This document shows positions 33,391 through 42,504 of a stretch of DNA of 64,000 nt, piece after piece. The translations under genes were made by a program, and so were the position numbers. The DNA comes from JABFXX01 sp964419605 (lineage in GTDB: Bacteria > Myxococcota_A > Polyangia > Haliangiales > Haliangiaceae): NCBI GenBank assembly GCA_964419605.1, contig CAYQQM010000016.1, positions 5,461 through 69,460 on the forward strand, given 5' to 3'. The notes beneath the pieces were generated by a model, which had not been told where the DNA came from, did no database searches, and saw only the letters and a list, made by a program, of their open reading frames with translations. Each line of letters opens with the position of its first letter. The stretch's first letter is position 1.

Positions 33391-33534
33391 CAGTTTCGAG
33401 CGGTAGGACGATTCCGCACCGCCTCGCGCGAGCCGGCTTTACTACTATTGTAACCGCGGCCTTATCTCGCGGTCTCGCGATGTCGCACCGGGGCGTGGAC
33501 GGTAAAATAATCAATAGACACAGGGTCTTACGAC

Positions 33535-34326
33535 CTAGCTTTCGACGTGCAGTCGCAAGAATGCCTCGACCTCCGCCATCAATTCTGGAATATCGCGGCC
33601 AGTTGAATCGACAATCCCGGCTGCGCCGGGATGCGCAGCACTCCCGCTAAGGGAGTGCGGAGTTGGATCGATAGGTCGGCCGATTGTGACCTCTACCCGC
33701 ATTCCGCGGCGCATGCGAAGCGACCCGCGAGGCAAAATATCGACCGTACCTCGGATCGCAACCGGAACGATCGGAGTGCCGGTGTTTCGGGACAGATGAA
33801 AGCCGCCTTTCTTGAGCGCACCCAGGCGACCGTCACGCGAACGCGTGCCTTCAGGCGCGAGATAGATGCTCACTCCATCGCGAAGCAGCTGTGCAGCGCG
33901 GTCGATCGACTCCATGCCGCGCAAATGATTCGAACGATCCACCTCAACGAACTCAGCAGCGCGCAGCGCGCCGCCCCAGACCGGTATCTGAAACAGCTCC
34001 TTTTTCGCGAGCATTCGAATCGTCGGGGATGGCAACGTGGCGAACAACACTGGAATGTCAAGCTGACTTTGGTGGTTGGACATGTAGATGTACGACCGAC
34101 CCGGGGGAACGAACTCGGCCCCTGTAGTGACAAGGTCGATGGCCAGCAACGACACGACTCGGGTCCCGAACCACTTGGCCCGATCGTCGATTTTTTTTCG
34201 CAATTCCGGTGGAACGGCGCGAACCTCGTCGCTTCGCCGAACCGACCACAAGTCGACCATTGATGGAGCACTGATCCGTGCTAGGGCTCCCAAAACCCGC
34301 AGGGTCGCGAAAAAACTCACACGCAC
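33535..34326 (-). CDS. plsC: 1-acyl-sn-glycerol-3-phosphate acyltransferase
   Basis: Membrane acyltransferase that converts lysophosphatidate to phosphatidate in phospholipid synthesis. The 263-residue protein has an N-terminal hydrophobic stretch and all PlsC motifs: NHQSQLD (His85-x4-Asp90), FVEVDR, LAPEGTRSRDGRLG and PIVPVAI. Near the C-terminus, after TIGRPID, a run of about 20 residues (PTPHSLSGSAAHPGAAGIVD) interrupts the normal continuation into STGRDIPELMAEV; it is coded by a family A element. GTG 34326 is the chosen start; another GTG lies at 34320. It is divergent from the HEAT-repeat gene 51 bp away. Confidence 0.93.
   Translation of the reverse strand: MRVSFFATLRVLGALARISAPSMVDLWSVRRSDEVRAVPPELRKKIDDRAKWFGTRVVSLLAIDLVTTGAEFVPPGRSYIYMSNHQSQLDIPVLFATLPSPTIRMLAKKELFQIPVWGGALRAAEFVEVDRSNHLRGMESIDRAAQLLRDGVSIYLAPEGTRSRDGRLGALKKGGFHLSRNTGTPIVPVAIRGTVDILPRGSLRMRRGMRVEVTIGRPIDPTPHSLSGSAAHPGAAGIVDSTGRDIPELMAEVEAFLRLHVES
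33601..33671. repeat. Family A palindromic element with flanking direct repeats inside plsC
   Basis: Direct repeats AGTTGAATCGA (33601-33611) and AGTTGGATCGA (33661-33671), with one mismatch, are exactly 60 bases apart. Between them lie two perfect hairpins: TCCCGGC/GCCGGGA (33615-33631) and GCACTCCC/GGGAGTGC (33638-33658). The 60-base spacing keeps the plsC frame and adds 20 residues between the duplicated peptides IDPT and VDST. The structure fits insertion of a small element with target duplication. Confidence 0.8.
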
Positions 34327-34377
34327 ATCCTACCCCGAGGTACGTGCCGAAAAGCGCAACTGGAAACGTGCAACGCC

Positions 34378-35268
34378 ATGGTAAAATGGACCGTGCGATT
34401 CCGCATGCTGGCCTTGGCGGTTTCTGTGATGCTGTGCTCGAGCACTGCACGCGCGGACGTCATCGACAAAAATGCGGATCGGCTCGCTTACGGAGCGAAC
34501 TACCGCGTACGCCTCGCTGCTGCACTCGCTCTATCAAAGGCGAACGACGCGCGGGCCGTAGTAGCACTCGCTGCCGCGCTCGACCGAGATGAAGCACCGA
34601 TGATCCGACGCGTCGCTGCACTAGCACTTTCAAAAGCCGTAGACCGACGAACGCCAGAACACGCACGCGATGTTGCACTGACCGCACTTGACCACGCTGC
34701 TGCAACCGACGGAGATGCAAAAGTTCAAAGCACGGCAAAGAACACGCTGACTGCACTTTCTGGACTGCGCCGGACCGCCGCGACAAAACCGGCGCCGCGC
34801 CGACCCGAAGTATTCATCACTATCGATGCAACCACGGACCTTTCCAATCGCGCACCCAGCGATGCACCAGCGCGCATCACCAAGGTCGTCAAGCATGGGA
34901 TTGAGCGAACGGGCTACCTTACGAGTTGGCCAGGCGGACTGCCGACCTCAGCGGACCTCCTCACGGCCAGATCGCTCGCATTCATTGTCGCCTCGACGGT
35001 GAAGCACATCAAGACCTCGCAAGTGGGCAGTCGAACCAAGATCGCGTGCACCGTTGCAATTCGAGTTGCGCCGTGGCAAGGCAAAGATGGCGGCGAACGA
35101 TGGGAAGCGAGCAAAGCGGCCTCAGCGTCCGGATCCGCAACGGCAATGACCGGGAACACCGATCACGAGATCGAAGGCGGAGTCACGGCGTGCCTGGAAA
35201 CCGTGTCCGAAGATGTCACCTCCCGGCAGGTCCTACCATTTATCAAACGAGTCGCCACGACCCTATAG
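34378..35268 (+). CDS. Exported HEAT-repeat protein
   Basis: A 296-residue protein with a signal peptide (residues about 8-26, ending TARAD). Residues 35-125 form two to three HEAT-like helical repeats (YRVRLAAALALSKANDARAV and MIRRVAALALSKAVD), a binding scaffold. The C-terminal 150 residues form another domain with predicted beta strands (EVFITIDATTDLS, TKIACTVAIRVAPWQ) that I do not recognise. It may work in the periplasm in protein binding. It is followed 26 bases later by the PolX-like gene, so the two may be cotranscribed. Confidence 0.78.
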   Translation: MVKWTVRFRMLALAVSVMLCSSTARADVIDKNADRLAYGANYRVRLAAALALSKANDARAVVALAAALDRDEAPMIRRVAALALSKAVDRRTPEHARDVALTALDHAAATDGDAKVQSTAKNTLTALSGLRRTAATKPAPRRPEVFITIDATTDLSNRAPSDAPARITKVVKHGIERTGYLTSWPGGLPTSADLLTARSLAFIVASTVKHIKTSQVGSRTKIACTVAIRVAPWQGKDGGERWEASKAASASGSATAMTGNTDHEIEGGVTACLETVSEDVTSRQVLPFIKRVATTL

Positions 35269-35294
35269 CAACCACTGGTTGGGGGTAGCGCGTC

Positions 35295-36986
35295 GTGGAA
35301 CCCGTCGTAATCGCGAACCAACTGCTTGAAATATCAATGTATTTCGAAATTTCTGGCGACCGATATCGCGCGGCAGCATACCGGCGCGCAGCGGAATCGG
35401 TAGGGGCTGCCTCGGGCCTCGCCCGTCTCATCGACGCCGGCCAGCTCGAGCAGCTGCCCCACGTGGGTGTATCCACTGCCCGCGTCATCGCCGACCTTGC
35501 GCGGCGCGGAAACTCGGCGGTGCTCGACCAACTTCGCCAGAAGTGGCCCTCGGTCGTAGTTGAATTGGCCCGGTTGCCTTATGTGGGCGTGGCAAAGGCG
35601 CGCGCTCTTTATGAAGCACTCGCGCCGAACAACCTCGATTCGGTTGCCGCAGCATGTCGAGCGGGCGCGGTCCGCGGCCTCAAGGGATTTGGGGAACTGA
35701 GCGAATCCAAGCTACTCGCTGCGATTGAAGACCATCAGAACCGCGAACCGCGGATGCTGCACGTCGATGCCGAGGCGCAAGCAAACGCCATCGCAACCTA
35801 TCTTCGGCACGACCCTACGGTAGTTCACGTCGAGATCGCGGGGCCTGTTCGTCGATGGCTTGAAGTAGTCGATCATTTTTCTTTCGCGGTCGGGTGCCAT
35901 GCACCAACCGCTGTGATCGAACGATTCCATGCGTACGCGCGTTCGCTCAGCGTCGATCAAGGCGGCGACCTCGTCCATGCCACACTCGCCGATGGTATGC
36001 GTTGCGAGCTATATCTGGCGCCGCCACACCGATTTGGCTGGGCGCTGGTTCGTGCCACTGGTTCGCCGGAGCACGTAGAACAACTGCGGACCCGACGATC
36101 CGACATCGATACCATCGAGGCGGCCACCGAAGCGGACCTCTATCGCGCGCTCGACCTGCCGTATCCACCGCCTGAAGTCCGCGACGGTACCGACGAATTC
36201 GCCAAACCCTATTCCAACCTGATCACGCTCGCGGACGTGACGACAGCGTTTCACTGTCACACCACGTACAGCGATGGTGAAGACTCGGTCCTCGCGATGG
36301 CGCATGCCGCACACCAAATGGGCATGCGCGCGATCACGGTGACCGATCACTCGGCGGCCGCGACGTACGCTGGCGGCCTGAATGCGGACCGACTGCGCGA
36401 ACAAGCCCGCGAAATCGCGGCCCTCGATGCGCCGATCCAAATTCTGCACGGTACAGAAGCAGATATCCTCGCCGATGGATCGATCGACGTTCCTCCCGAT
36501 CTCGTTCGATCGCTCGACCTCGTCATCGCAAGCATACATCAGCGCCACAAGCTGGACGAAGACGCGATGACTCAGCGCCTCATCACGGCGATGCGTCAGC
36601 CCTATTTCAAGATCTGGGGACATGCACTCGGCCGCTTGGTGTTGCGTCGCGAACCGATTCGGGTACGGATCGACGATATTCTCGACGCAATTGCCCAGTC
36701 TCCAGCTGCCATAGAGCTCAACGGCGACCCCTACCGACTCGACCTGGATCCGGAAAACGCGGCGCGCGCTGCATCGCTGGGAATTCCATTTGTCGTTTCT
36801 TGCGACGCTCATTCCACCTCTGGCCTAAACGCAATGCGTTGGGCAGTCGCCCTCGCTCGCCGCGCTCGCATTCCGAAGAGCCAGATCCTAAATGCCCTTG
36901 AACCCGAGGAGCTCGCCGAACGAATCGCACCGGTCAACGCAGTTGCGGATGAGCGAGCGCGTCGACGAGGGCGCGTCGATCGCTAG
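35295..36986 (+). CDS. PolX-family protein with PHP exonuclease and degenerate polymerase domain
   Basis: A 563-residue PolX relative. Residues 1-150 form the 8-kDa and helix-hairpin-helix DNA-binding domains (YRRAAESV, LPHVGVSTAR, LPYVGVAKAR). The nucleotidyltransferase palm is present, but its catalytic Asp-x-Asp is replaced: where PolX reads GSxRRxxExVGDID this protein reads GPVRRWLEVVDHFS, putting His194 and Ser196 at the Asp positions; the third Asp is Glu238. The PHP phosphoesterase domain is intact: FHCHTTYSDG (His320, His322), VTDHS, GTEADI, IASIH and SCDAHS. So it is probably a metal-dependent DNA phosphatase or 3'-exonuclease for base-excision repair without synthesis. The 3' end overlaps gshA by 53 bp, convergently. 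Confidence 0.9.
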   Translation: MEPVVIANQLLEISMYFEISGDRYRAAAYRRAAESVGAASGLARLIDAGQLEQLPHVGVSTARVIADLARRGNSAVLDQLRQKWPSVVVELARLPYVGVAKARALYEALAPNNLDSVAAACRAGAVRGLKGFGELSESKLLAAIEDHQNREPRMLHVDAEAQANAIATYLRHDPTVVHVEIAGPVRRWLEVVDHFSFAVGCHAPTAVIERFHAYARSLSVDQGGDLVHATLADGMRCELYLAPPHRFGWALVRATGSPEHVEQLRTRRSDIDTIEAATEADLYRALDLPYPPPEVRDGTDEFAKPYSNLITLADVTTAFHCHTTYSDGEDSVLAMAHAAHQMGMRAITVTDHSAAATYAGGLNADRLREQAREIAALDAPIQILHGTEADILADGSIDVPPDLVRSLDLVIASIHQRHKLDEDAMTQRLITAMRQPYFKIWGHALGRLVLRREPIRVRIDDILDAIAQSPAAIELNGDPYRLDLDPENAARAASLGIPFVVSCDAHSTSGLNAMRWAVALARRARIPKSQILNALEPEELAERIAPVNAVADERARRRGRVDR

Positions 36987-38292
36987 CGTGGCGTCGCCAC
37001 AGTTCGACAATTCGATCGGCCTGGGTGCGTCCGGTGGCAGCGATCTCTTCGACCGGGCCGAGCAATGCAATCGAGGCCGGCGCGACTCGGCCCAGCCCGT
37101 CGCGCGCAATCGCGACGAGCTCCTTCGCGAGCGCGCCGATGGTGTACGCGCCAACTCGAGCGGCCAATCCGGAACGGGGAACTTCATCGGCTAACCGATC
37201 CCGGTCCGGGAACGAGAGCGTGTCCGTCAAAGCAGTAGCCGCCGACCGTGCGGTTGCATCGTACAGGATACCGCGCATCATCGGTGGTAGTGCTGCGATC
37301 ATATCGAGAGAGCCGCTGTCGCAACCTCGCACTTCGATGAACTGTTTGAGTCGACCTTCGGGGAACAGCGTGGATAGGTGCAGCGCCCAGTCGGCCTGGG
37401 TCGCGCGTTCACCGTTCCAGCCCGAAGTAAAAAACCGCCGGAAAGTCAGATCGTGCGGCACCGCCCGATACCCCCCCCGATGCACGAAGTACATCGGCAC
37501 GTCGAGCGCCCATTCCGCGTACGCATTCCACAGGTCCTCACGTTCAAATATGAACGGCAACAGGCCACAGCGCGCGCGGTCGGTGTCGCGCCAAATCCAC
37601 GCTCGATAGCTCTGAAACCCTGTGACTTCACCATCGACAATCGGCGATGCGGCCCACAGTGCCGTGAGGATCGATGTGATGGAGTAGAGGCATCGCAGCT
37701 TGGCTGCGGCATCCGATTCATCGGAAAAATCGAGATTGACCTGAACCGTCGCGGTACGCAGCATCATATCGAGACCACGCGTGCCTACGTGCGGCATGTA
37801 GTCCCGCATGACTGAGTATCGCTGCTTGGGCATCCAAGGCACGTCACCGCGGGTCCCGAACGGCCGTGCGCCGATCGCCAACCACGCGAGGCCGACCGGG
37901 CGAGAGGCTTCGGCCAGCTCCGCGACGTGGGCGCGAAGGTCTGCCACGAACTCGCTATCGTCCGATACTGGACGCGCCGCCAACTCGAGTTGGCCCCCTG
38001 GCTCCAGCGTAATCTGCGCATCGCCGCGCGACAGCACAACCGTATTGCCATTTTCGATCACCGGTTCGCCACCGTTGCTCGCAAATGCTGCCAGCACCCT
38101 GCCGATACCGTGGGGTCCGTCGAACGCAGGCGCCTGCCCGGTATCGCGAATCACACCTATCAACTCGTGTTCCGTACCGAGACGCCACGCCGAGACCGGT
38201 TTGCCGCCGTGCGCAAAGTACGATGTGAGGTCCCTGTGCGACCTCAGCGGAACCGCATCCTGCTCGTCGAAAAGATGCATTGAACGTTGCAT
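36934..38292 (-). CDS. gshA: Glutamate-cysteine ligase
   Basis: Joins glutamate and cysteine in the first step of glutathione synthesis. The 452-residue protein is of the proteobacterial/plant GCS2-like class. Recognisable segments are the N-terminal GTEHELIGV, TLEPGGQLELA, DYMPHVGTRGLDMMLRTATV, and the sequence TLFPEGRLKQFIEVRGCDS near residue 325. No gshB is in the window. ATG 38292 is taken as the start; the ATG at 38280 would drop four residues. It is divergent from pyrE, 121 bases apart. Confidence 0.93.
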   Translation of the reverse strand: MQRSMHLFDEQDAVPLRSHRDLTSYFAHGGKPVSAWRLGTEHELIGVIRDTGQAPAFDGPHGIGRVLAAFASNGGEPVIENGNTVVLSRGDAQITLEPGGQLELAARPVSDDSEFVADLRAHVAELAEASRPVGLAWLAIGARPFGTRGDVPWMPKQRYSVMRDYMPHVGTRGLDMMLRTATVQVNLDFSDESDAAAKLRCLYSITSILTALWAASPIVDGEVTGFQSYRAWIWRDTDRARCGLLPFIFEREDLWNAYAEWALDVPMYFVHRGGYRAVPHDLTFRRFFTSGWNGERATQADWALHLSTLFPEGRLKQFIEVRGCDSGSLDMIAALPPMMRGILYDATARSAATALTDTLSFPDRDRLADEVPRSGLAARVGAYTIGALAKELVAIARDGLGRVAPASIALLGPVEEIAATGRTQADRIVELWRRHASDRRALVDALAHPQLR

Positions 38293-38412
38293 ACTCTTAC
38301 CGCGCCGCCCCGGGTTTGCCTGTTGTGCCAGATGGTTTTTTTCTTCGCGGATGGCTGCGCCACGCGGCGCTCGAGATCCCCTCAGCAGAACCGCATGTGG
38401 TAGCGTGGCCCT

Positions 38413-38991
38413 GTGAATCGTGCGTCGCTGTCGCAGCCTGGGTTCATCGCCAAAAGACTTCGCCTACTTGAGCTGCTTCGCACGCGAGCGTTCGAGGAGC
38501 GCGAAGTCACGCTATCTTCGGGGCTGAAGTCGAACTTCTACATCGACACCAAGAAGGTGAGCCTCGATGCCGAGGGCGCCGTGCTGATCGGCGAGCTATT
38601 CCATATGCTCGTGGAACAAGTGGCTCCGAGTGCGGTTGCGGTCGGTGGCCTGACGTTGGGCGCGGATCCACTTGCAACAGCCACCAGCGTTGCGAGTTGG
38701 ACCGCAGGTCATCCGCGCGGCGCATTCATCGTGCGCAAAGAGCCCAAGGGGCATGGAACCAATCAATGGGTGGAGTCAGCAGGCCTGCAAGCCGGTGCAG
38801 CCGTGGTGATCCTTGAAGATGTCGTCACCACCGGCGCATCCACGATACGGGCCATCGAACGCGCTCGCACGGCAGGATTTGCGATCCTGCACGCGATCGC
38901 GCTCGTCGATCGACTCGAAGGCGGCGGTGAAGCGGTCGCTGCGCACTGTCCCCTCACCTCGTTATTCAACCGACGCGATTTTTTGCCGTGA
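38413..38991 (+). CDS. pyrE: Orotate phosphoribosyltransferase
   Basis: Cytosolic enzyme that joins orotate to phosphoribosyl pyrophosphate to form OMP in pyrimidine synthesis. The 192-residue protein carries LSSGLKSNFYIDTK, GGLTLGADPLATA, the flexible-loop FIVRKEPKGHGTNQ, and the PRPP loop VVILEDVVTTGASTI. The start is GTG 38413. Its stop overlaps the GTG start of the next lipoprotein gene (GTGA), so they are cotranscribed. It is the only pyrimidine gene here apart from pyrH at 56 kb. Confidence 0.95.
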   Translation: MNRASLSQPGFIAKRLRLLELLRTRAFEEREVTLSSGLKSNFYIDTKKVSLDAEGAVLIGELFHMLVEQVAPSAVAVGGLTLGADPLATATSVASWTAGHPRGAFIVRKEPKGHGTNQWVESAGLQAGAAVVILEDVVTTGASTIRAIERARTAGFAILHAIALVDRLEGGGEAVAAHCPLTSLFNRRDFLP

Positions 38992-39584
38992 AAAGGCTCG
39001 CATTGATACTGCTGCTTGCCTGCGGGGGATCCCCGGCCGTACAGCTCGACGAAAGCTGGCCTAATATCGCCCCCGACTACCGAGACGCAACCCATAACTG
39101 GACGCGCCGAACCACGCTGAGCGGTAATTATCAACAATCGTTAGACTTCACTGCTATATTCAAATCTCCCCAGTGGCGCGCTGCCCATGCAGCACGACAA
39201 GCCGATCACCGAAAGCTCGTGGGCTCGGCGCGCAACGCACTCGTGGAGCAAGCCAAAGCGGACATGGCGGGTCCGTACGAATTTGAGCTTCTCGTCACGA
39301 CCTGGGATCGGCGAGAAAACGACCTCGATCGCGGCAAGCGGTCGGTGTGGCACATCGCCCTGATCGACGATTCGGGCCAAGAACACGAACCACTCGAAAT
39401 CGTGAAGGACAAACGTGCGCCGCACATCCTGCGCGCCGAATTTCCCACGTTCGGCGATTTTGCCACCGCGTATATCGCCCGGTTTCCCCGCTCGGCACTC
39501 GCACTCAACCCGACCACCCGCGCGATTCGCTTGAGGATGTCGAGCGAACGCGGCGGCGTTGAACTCGTATGGTCCGCGCGGTAG
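38988..39584 (+). CDS. Putative lipoprotein downstream of pyrE
   Basis: A 198-residue protein starting at GTG 38988, overlapping pyrE by four bases. The N-terminus MKRLALILLLACGG has a short lipoprotein signal with lipobox LLAC. The mature part is polar and alpha/beta, with phrases such as FKSPQWRAAHAARQADH and SVWHIALIDDSGQEHE; it is not a family I know. It ends against the convergent gene at 39585 with no gap. An envelope role is likely; nothing more can be said. Confidence 0.72.
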   Translation: MKRLALILLLACGGSPAVQLDESWPNIAPDYRDATHNWTRRTTLSGNYQQSLDFTAIFKSPQWRAAHAARQADHRKLVGSARNALVEQAKADMAGPYEFELLVTTWDRRENDLDRGKRSVWHIALIDDSGQEHEPLEIVKDKRAPHILRAEFPTFGDFATAYIARFPRSALALNPTTRAIRLRMSSERGGVELVWSAR

Positions 39585-41162
39585 CTAATACGCAAATCCG
39601 ATGAGCCCTGCACCCCCGTAATACAAGTCCGTCGCACCGCGAACGTCCTGCATGGGATCGGCATCCCGTGACGTAGCTAGAGAACCTGCGCTGCCGTTGA
39701 ACGTCAAGCTCAGTCGCTCGATCCTCCCGAGCACGCGAAAGAAGATGCTCTTGGTAAGGTGGATATCCAGGGCGGCGGCAAATTCGAACCCAAGTCCCGA
39801 CGTCGACCCGTAGCCCGTGGTCGCATCTGCAATCGGGCCACTATTGGAAACGAACATCGCGCCACCTTCCAAATTCACAGCGACAATCGAAGCTGGCGTG
39901 AACATAACAAATAGCTTTGGCTCCAACATTGAGTAGCGAACGCTGGGCAGATCGGTGGGTGAATCGTTAGGCAGGCGCTGCGCGATCACAAACTGCTGCT
40001 TTGAATAGTGGAACTTGCCTCCCAGCACGACGCGCTTTGCGACCGGATATCGCACCACTCCGCCGAGCGAAAGTCGATCTTGGGCTGTGTTCAGATTCGC
40101 GACCTGCTGGTTGCTCATCTGGTCGAGGTAGCTGCGCTGTGACCGAATGCTAAGCACGCGGTCGTACATCACTTCGAGGCCAAGCCCGGCAAGGATGCCG
40201 CGTCGGCGATGCCCGAACGCCGCCGGATAGACCACGGCGTGGATCATGGCTCCAAGCACCGGAATGCGCTGTCGGTACGACGGTGGAGGGTTGGCCAGAT
40301 CCGCATCGGCGCTAAACTGGAGTCCCCGCACATTGAACGACGCTCCGACGACGACATCGATCGCGCGATTCGTGGGCGTCAGGGCTTCTGCCCGACCATC
40401 GGCAGAACCGTCACGCTCCGTCGATTTCGTTGGCCGTTCCTTGGAACCGCCGTCCTCATCGACAGCAGATGAGACACTATCATCTTCATCGGTCTTCCGA
40501 TTTGCTGATTTCGACTTCGACTTCGCTAGCTCACCATCTCCCACGTCATCCTCAGTATTGGACTGCTTCGCGTTTGAGGGCTTTCCCGCCGACTCGTCAT
40601 TGGTATCGGAATCTGCCGAGTCTTGTCCATCCGCAATTTCTTCGTCGCCTCGTTCGGAACCAGAGTTGCGATCCAAATCGCCAATGGCGGCGACCAGCTC
40701 CTCTCGAATCTCTCGCTGGGCCTTCGCAGTCAGCCGCGCACCTCGTACGTTCACATCAACGCGACTGCCGACCAGTTCACCGGTGGATCCAGCTTTAAGC
40801 TTGAGCCGCACAATGTAATCGTCTCGCCGCCGCTCCACCGTTCCGGTCACAACGCCATCGAGTTTGAGCTTCTGCGCAACGCGGCGAATGTTTTTCTCCG
40901 TCACCCTCTCCACATCGAGGTCCTCCGCAGCTCGATTCCAAACCTCCGCTGCAATCACGGTGTGACGTCGCTTGATCAGCTTGACGACCGCAGCGCGGAA
41001 CGTCTTCGCTCTAGGCCCCTCGAACGCAAGGACTGCAATGCGCTTGCGGCGAGGAGCCGCCTCGGCCGGCACTCCGACCACGACCCCAAGCACGAGTCCA
41101 AGCGCTGCGAGCCAACCCAGCCAACTACTTTTTGGCAAACGGCTCGATCTCGAATTCGTCAT
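39585..41162 (-). CDS. Envelope protein with CsgG/FlgO-like N-terminal domain and beta-barrel-like C-terminus
   Basis: A 525-residue exported protein with a signal helix (WLAALGLVLGVVVG) and Ala-x-Ala site. Residues 38-150 resemble the nucleotide-binding-like domain of CsgG/TolB-N/FlgO proteins (RKRIAVLAFEGPRAKTFRAA, LDGVVTGTVERR). An acidic Ser/Asp/Lys-rich linker of about 100 residues follows. The last 270 residues alternate hydrophobic and polar residues and end in an aromatic (GGAGLIGFAY), as outer-membrane barrels do. ATG 41162 has AGGAG 9 bases upstream and lies inside the 3' end of pilT, so it is cotranscribed with pilT. A role in motility or envelope assembly is inference. Confidence 0.72.
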   Translation of the reverse strand: MTNSRSSRLPKSSWLGWLAALGLVLGVVVGVPAEAAPRRKRIAVLAFEGPRAKTFRAAVVKLIKRRHTVIAAEVWNRAAEDLDVERVTEKNIRRVAQKLKLDGVVTGTVERRRDDYIVRLKLKAGSTGELVGSRVDVNVRGARLTAKAQREIREELVAAIGDLDRNSGSERGDEEIADGQDSADSDTNDESAGKPSNAKQSNTEDDVGDGELAKSKSKSANRKTDEDDSVSSAVDEDGGSKERPTKSTERDGSADGRAEALTPTNRAIDVVVGASFNVRGLQFSADADLANPPPSYRQRIPVLGAMIHAVVYPAAFGHRRRGILAGLGLEVMYDRVLSIRSQRSYLDQMSNQQVANLNTAQDRLSLGGVVRYPVAKRVVLGGKFHYSKQQFVIAQRLPNDSPTDLPSVRYSMLEPKLFVMFTPASIVAVNLEGGAMFVSNSGPIADATTGYGSTSGLGFEFAAALDIHLTKSIFFRVLGRIERLSLTFNGSAGSLATSRDADPMQDVRGATDLYYGGAGLIGFAY

Positions 41163-42291
41163 TCGGCGTTGCTCCTGCCTCGCTGGGACGCGGCGTCCAT
41201 GCACGGTCGGCGCTGCCCGAAACGCCGCGAAACAACAGGGCAAAATCGGAAGGACTGGTGGAATGTTTTACCGCCTCTTCGTAGGTGACGAGTCGCTGTT
41301 TGACCAATCCCGCAAGGCTCTGATCAAACGAGTTCATCCCGTAGGGATGCAAGCCCTCAGCAATCGCATCCTTGATCTCGCGGGTGCGCAACGGGTCCTC
41401 GATCATTTCCCGCACGCGTTCGGTATTCACCATGATTTCGAGCGCCGGTACCATGCCTTGTCCGTCCGCTCGCGGCAGCAATCGCTGCGACACTACGCCG
41501 CGCAATACGCTGGCAAGCGTGAGACGTGCTTGCTGCTGTTGGTGAGTCGGGAACATCGAAATGATTCGGTTGATCGTTTCGGTTGCGTCAACGGTGTGCA
41601 GCGTCGATAGGACGAGGTGTCCGGTTTCTGCTGCCGTCATCGCGATCTGAGCCGTTTCGGAGTCGCGCATCTCGCCGACCAGGATTACATCTGGGTCCTG
41701 GCGCAGCGCAGCGCGCAACGCGCGGGCGAACGACATCGTATCGAAGCCGATTTCGCGCTGATTGAGAACCGAACGCTTGTCGCGAAACGTGTACTCGATC
41801 GGGTCTTCGATCGTAACAATGTGGTACGCGTCCTGTGTGTTGATGTAATCGATCATCGCCGCAAGTGTGGTCGACTTTCCGGACCCCGTAGCCCCGGTAA
41901 CGAGTACTACGCCGCGATGGTGGCGCGTTAGATCCAGCACGGCCTTGGGCAAGTTGAGGCGGTCAAACGGAGGGACTTCTGGCGGGATCAGCCGCATCAC
42001 CATTCCGACCGATCCCCGCTGTTGGAACATATTGACGCGGTAACGCACGCCGTCGGGAGTTCCATACGCGAGGTCGATATCGAGATTCGTTTCGAAGTCT
42101 TCGCGCTGCCGGTCGTTCATCATATGAACCGCAAACTGAGCAATCGCCTCACGAGTTAGCGGAGGGACATCTCGAACGGTGCGAAGATCCCCCTTGATCC
42201 GAAAAATCGGCGGAAGTCCAGCCTTAAGGTGAACGTCGGAGGCTCCGAGCTGCCGCGCGGCCGTAAGTACCCGATCGAGGATTTGACTCAT
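41125..42291 (-). CDS. pilT: Type IV pilus retraction ATPase PilT
   Basis: Hexameric ATPase that powers retraction of type IV pili for twitching motility. The 388-residue protein has an N-terminal PAS-like domain (ASDVHLKAGLPPIFRI) and a RecA-like ATPase domain with Walker A VTGATGSGKSTTLAAM, the Asp box IVTIEDPIEYTF, Walker B DPDVILVGEMRD, and the His box LVLSTLHTVDA, plus the AIAEGLHPYGM segment of PilT. The C-terminal 60 residues are extra, Pro/Glu-rich. ATG 42291 follows AAGGGTT; the frame upstream has no pilus-type sequence. Confidence 0.95.
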   Translation of the reverse strand: MSQILDRVLTAARQLGASDVHLKAGLPPIFRIKGDLRTVRDVPPLTREAIAQFAVHMMNDRQREDFETNLDIDLAYGTPDGVRYRVNMFQQRGSVGMVMRLIPPEVPPFDRLNLPKAVLDLTRHHRGVVLVTGATGSGKSTTLAAMIDYINTQDAYHIVTIEDPIEYTFRDKRSVLNQREIGFDTMSFARALRAALRQDPDVILVGEMRDSETAQIAMTAAETGHLVLSTLHTVDATETINRIISMFPTHQQQQARLTLASVLRGVVSQRLLPRADGQGMVPALEIMVNTERVREMIEDPLRTREIKDAIAEGLHPYGMNSFDQSLAGLVKQRLVTYEEAVKHSTSPSDFALLFRGVSGSADRAWTPRPSEAGATPNDEFEIEPFAKK

Positions 42292-42504
42292 CCGAGAACC
42301 CTTAGGGTACCACAAGGGCCCGCCGCAAAATAACCCATCGAGCGAGGCACAGCAGCCCAGAGCCCGCGAGCGCACCCCGACGCAACCGACCGAGTCCCTC
42401 GTCAGGGAATTCACTGCACAGCAGGTTGCATGCGATGAGGGTGGATGGATCGACCGCGAGAGCGATTGATTCTGACTATTCGCGCGCCCTACCCTTAGCC
42501 AGGA

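Noticed and set aside
36934..36986. 53-bp overlap of the PolX-like gene and gshA as a sign of an annotation error
   Set aside because: Both C-termini are supported by the reading frame and family length; convergent overlaps of this size are common.
41163..41243. 27-codon N-terminal extension of the envelope protein gene at 39585
   Set aside because: It lies entirely within pilT, lacks a signal and has no ribosome binding site; ATG 41162 has AGGAG.
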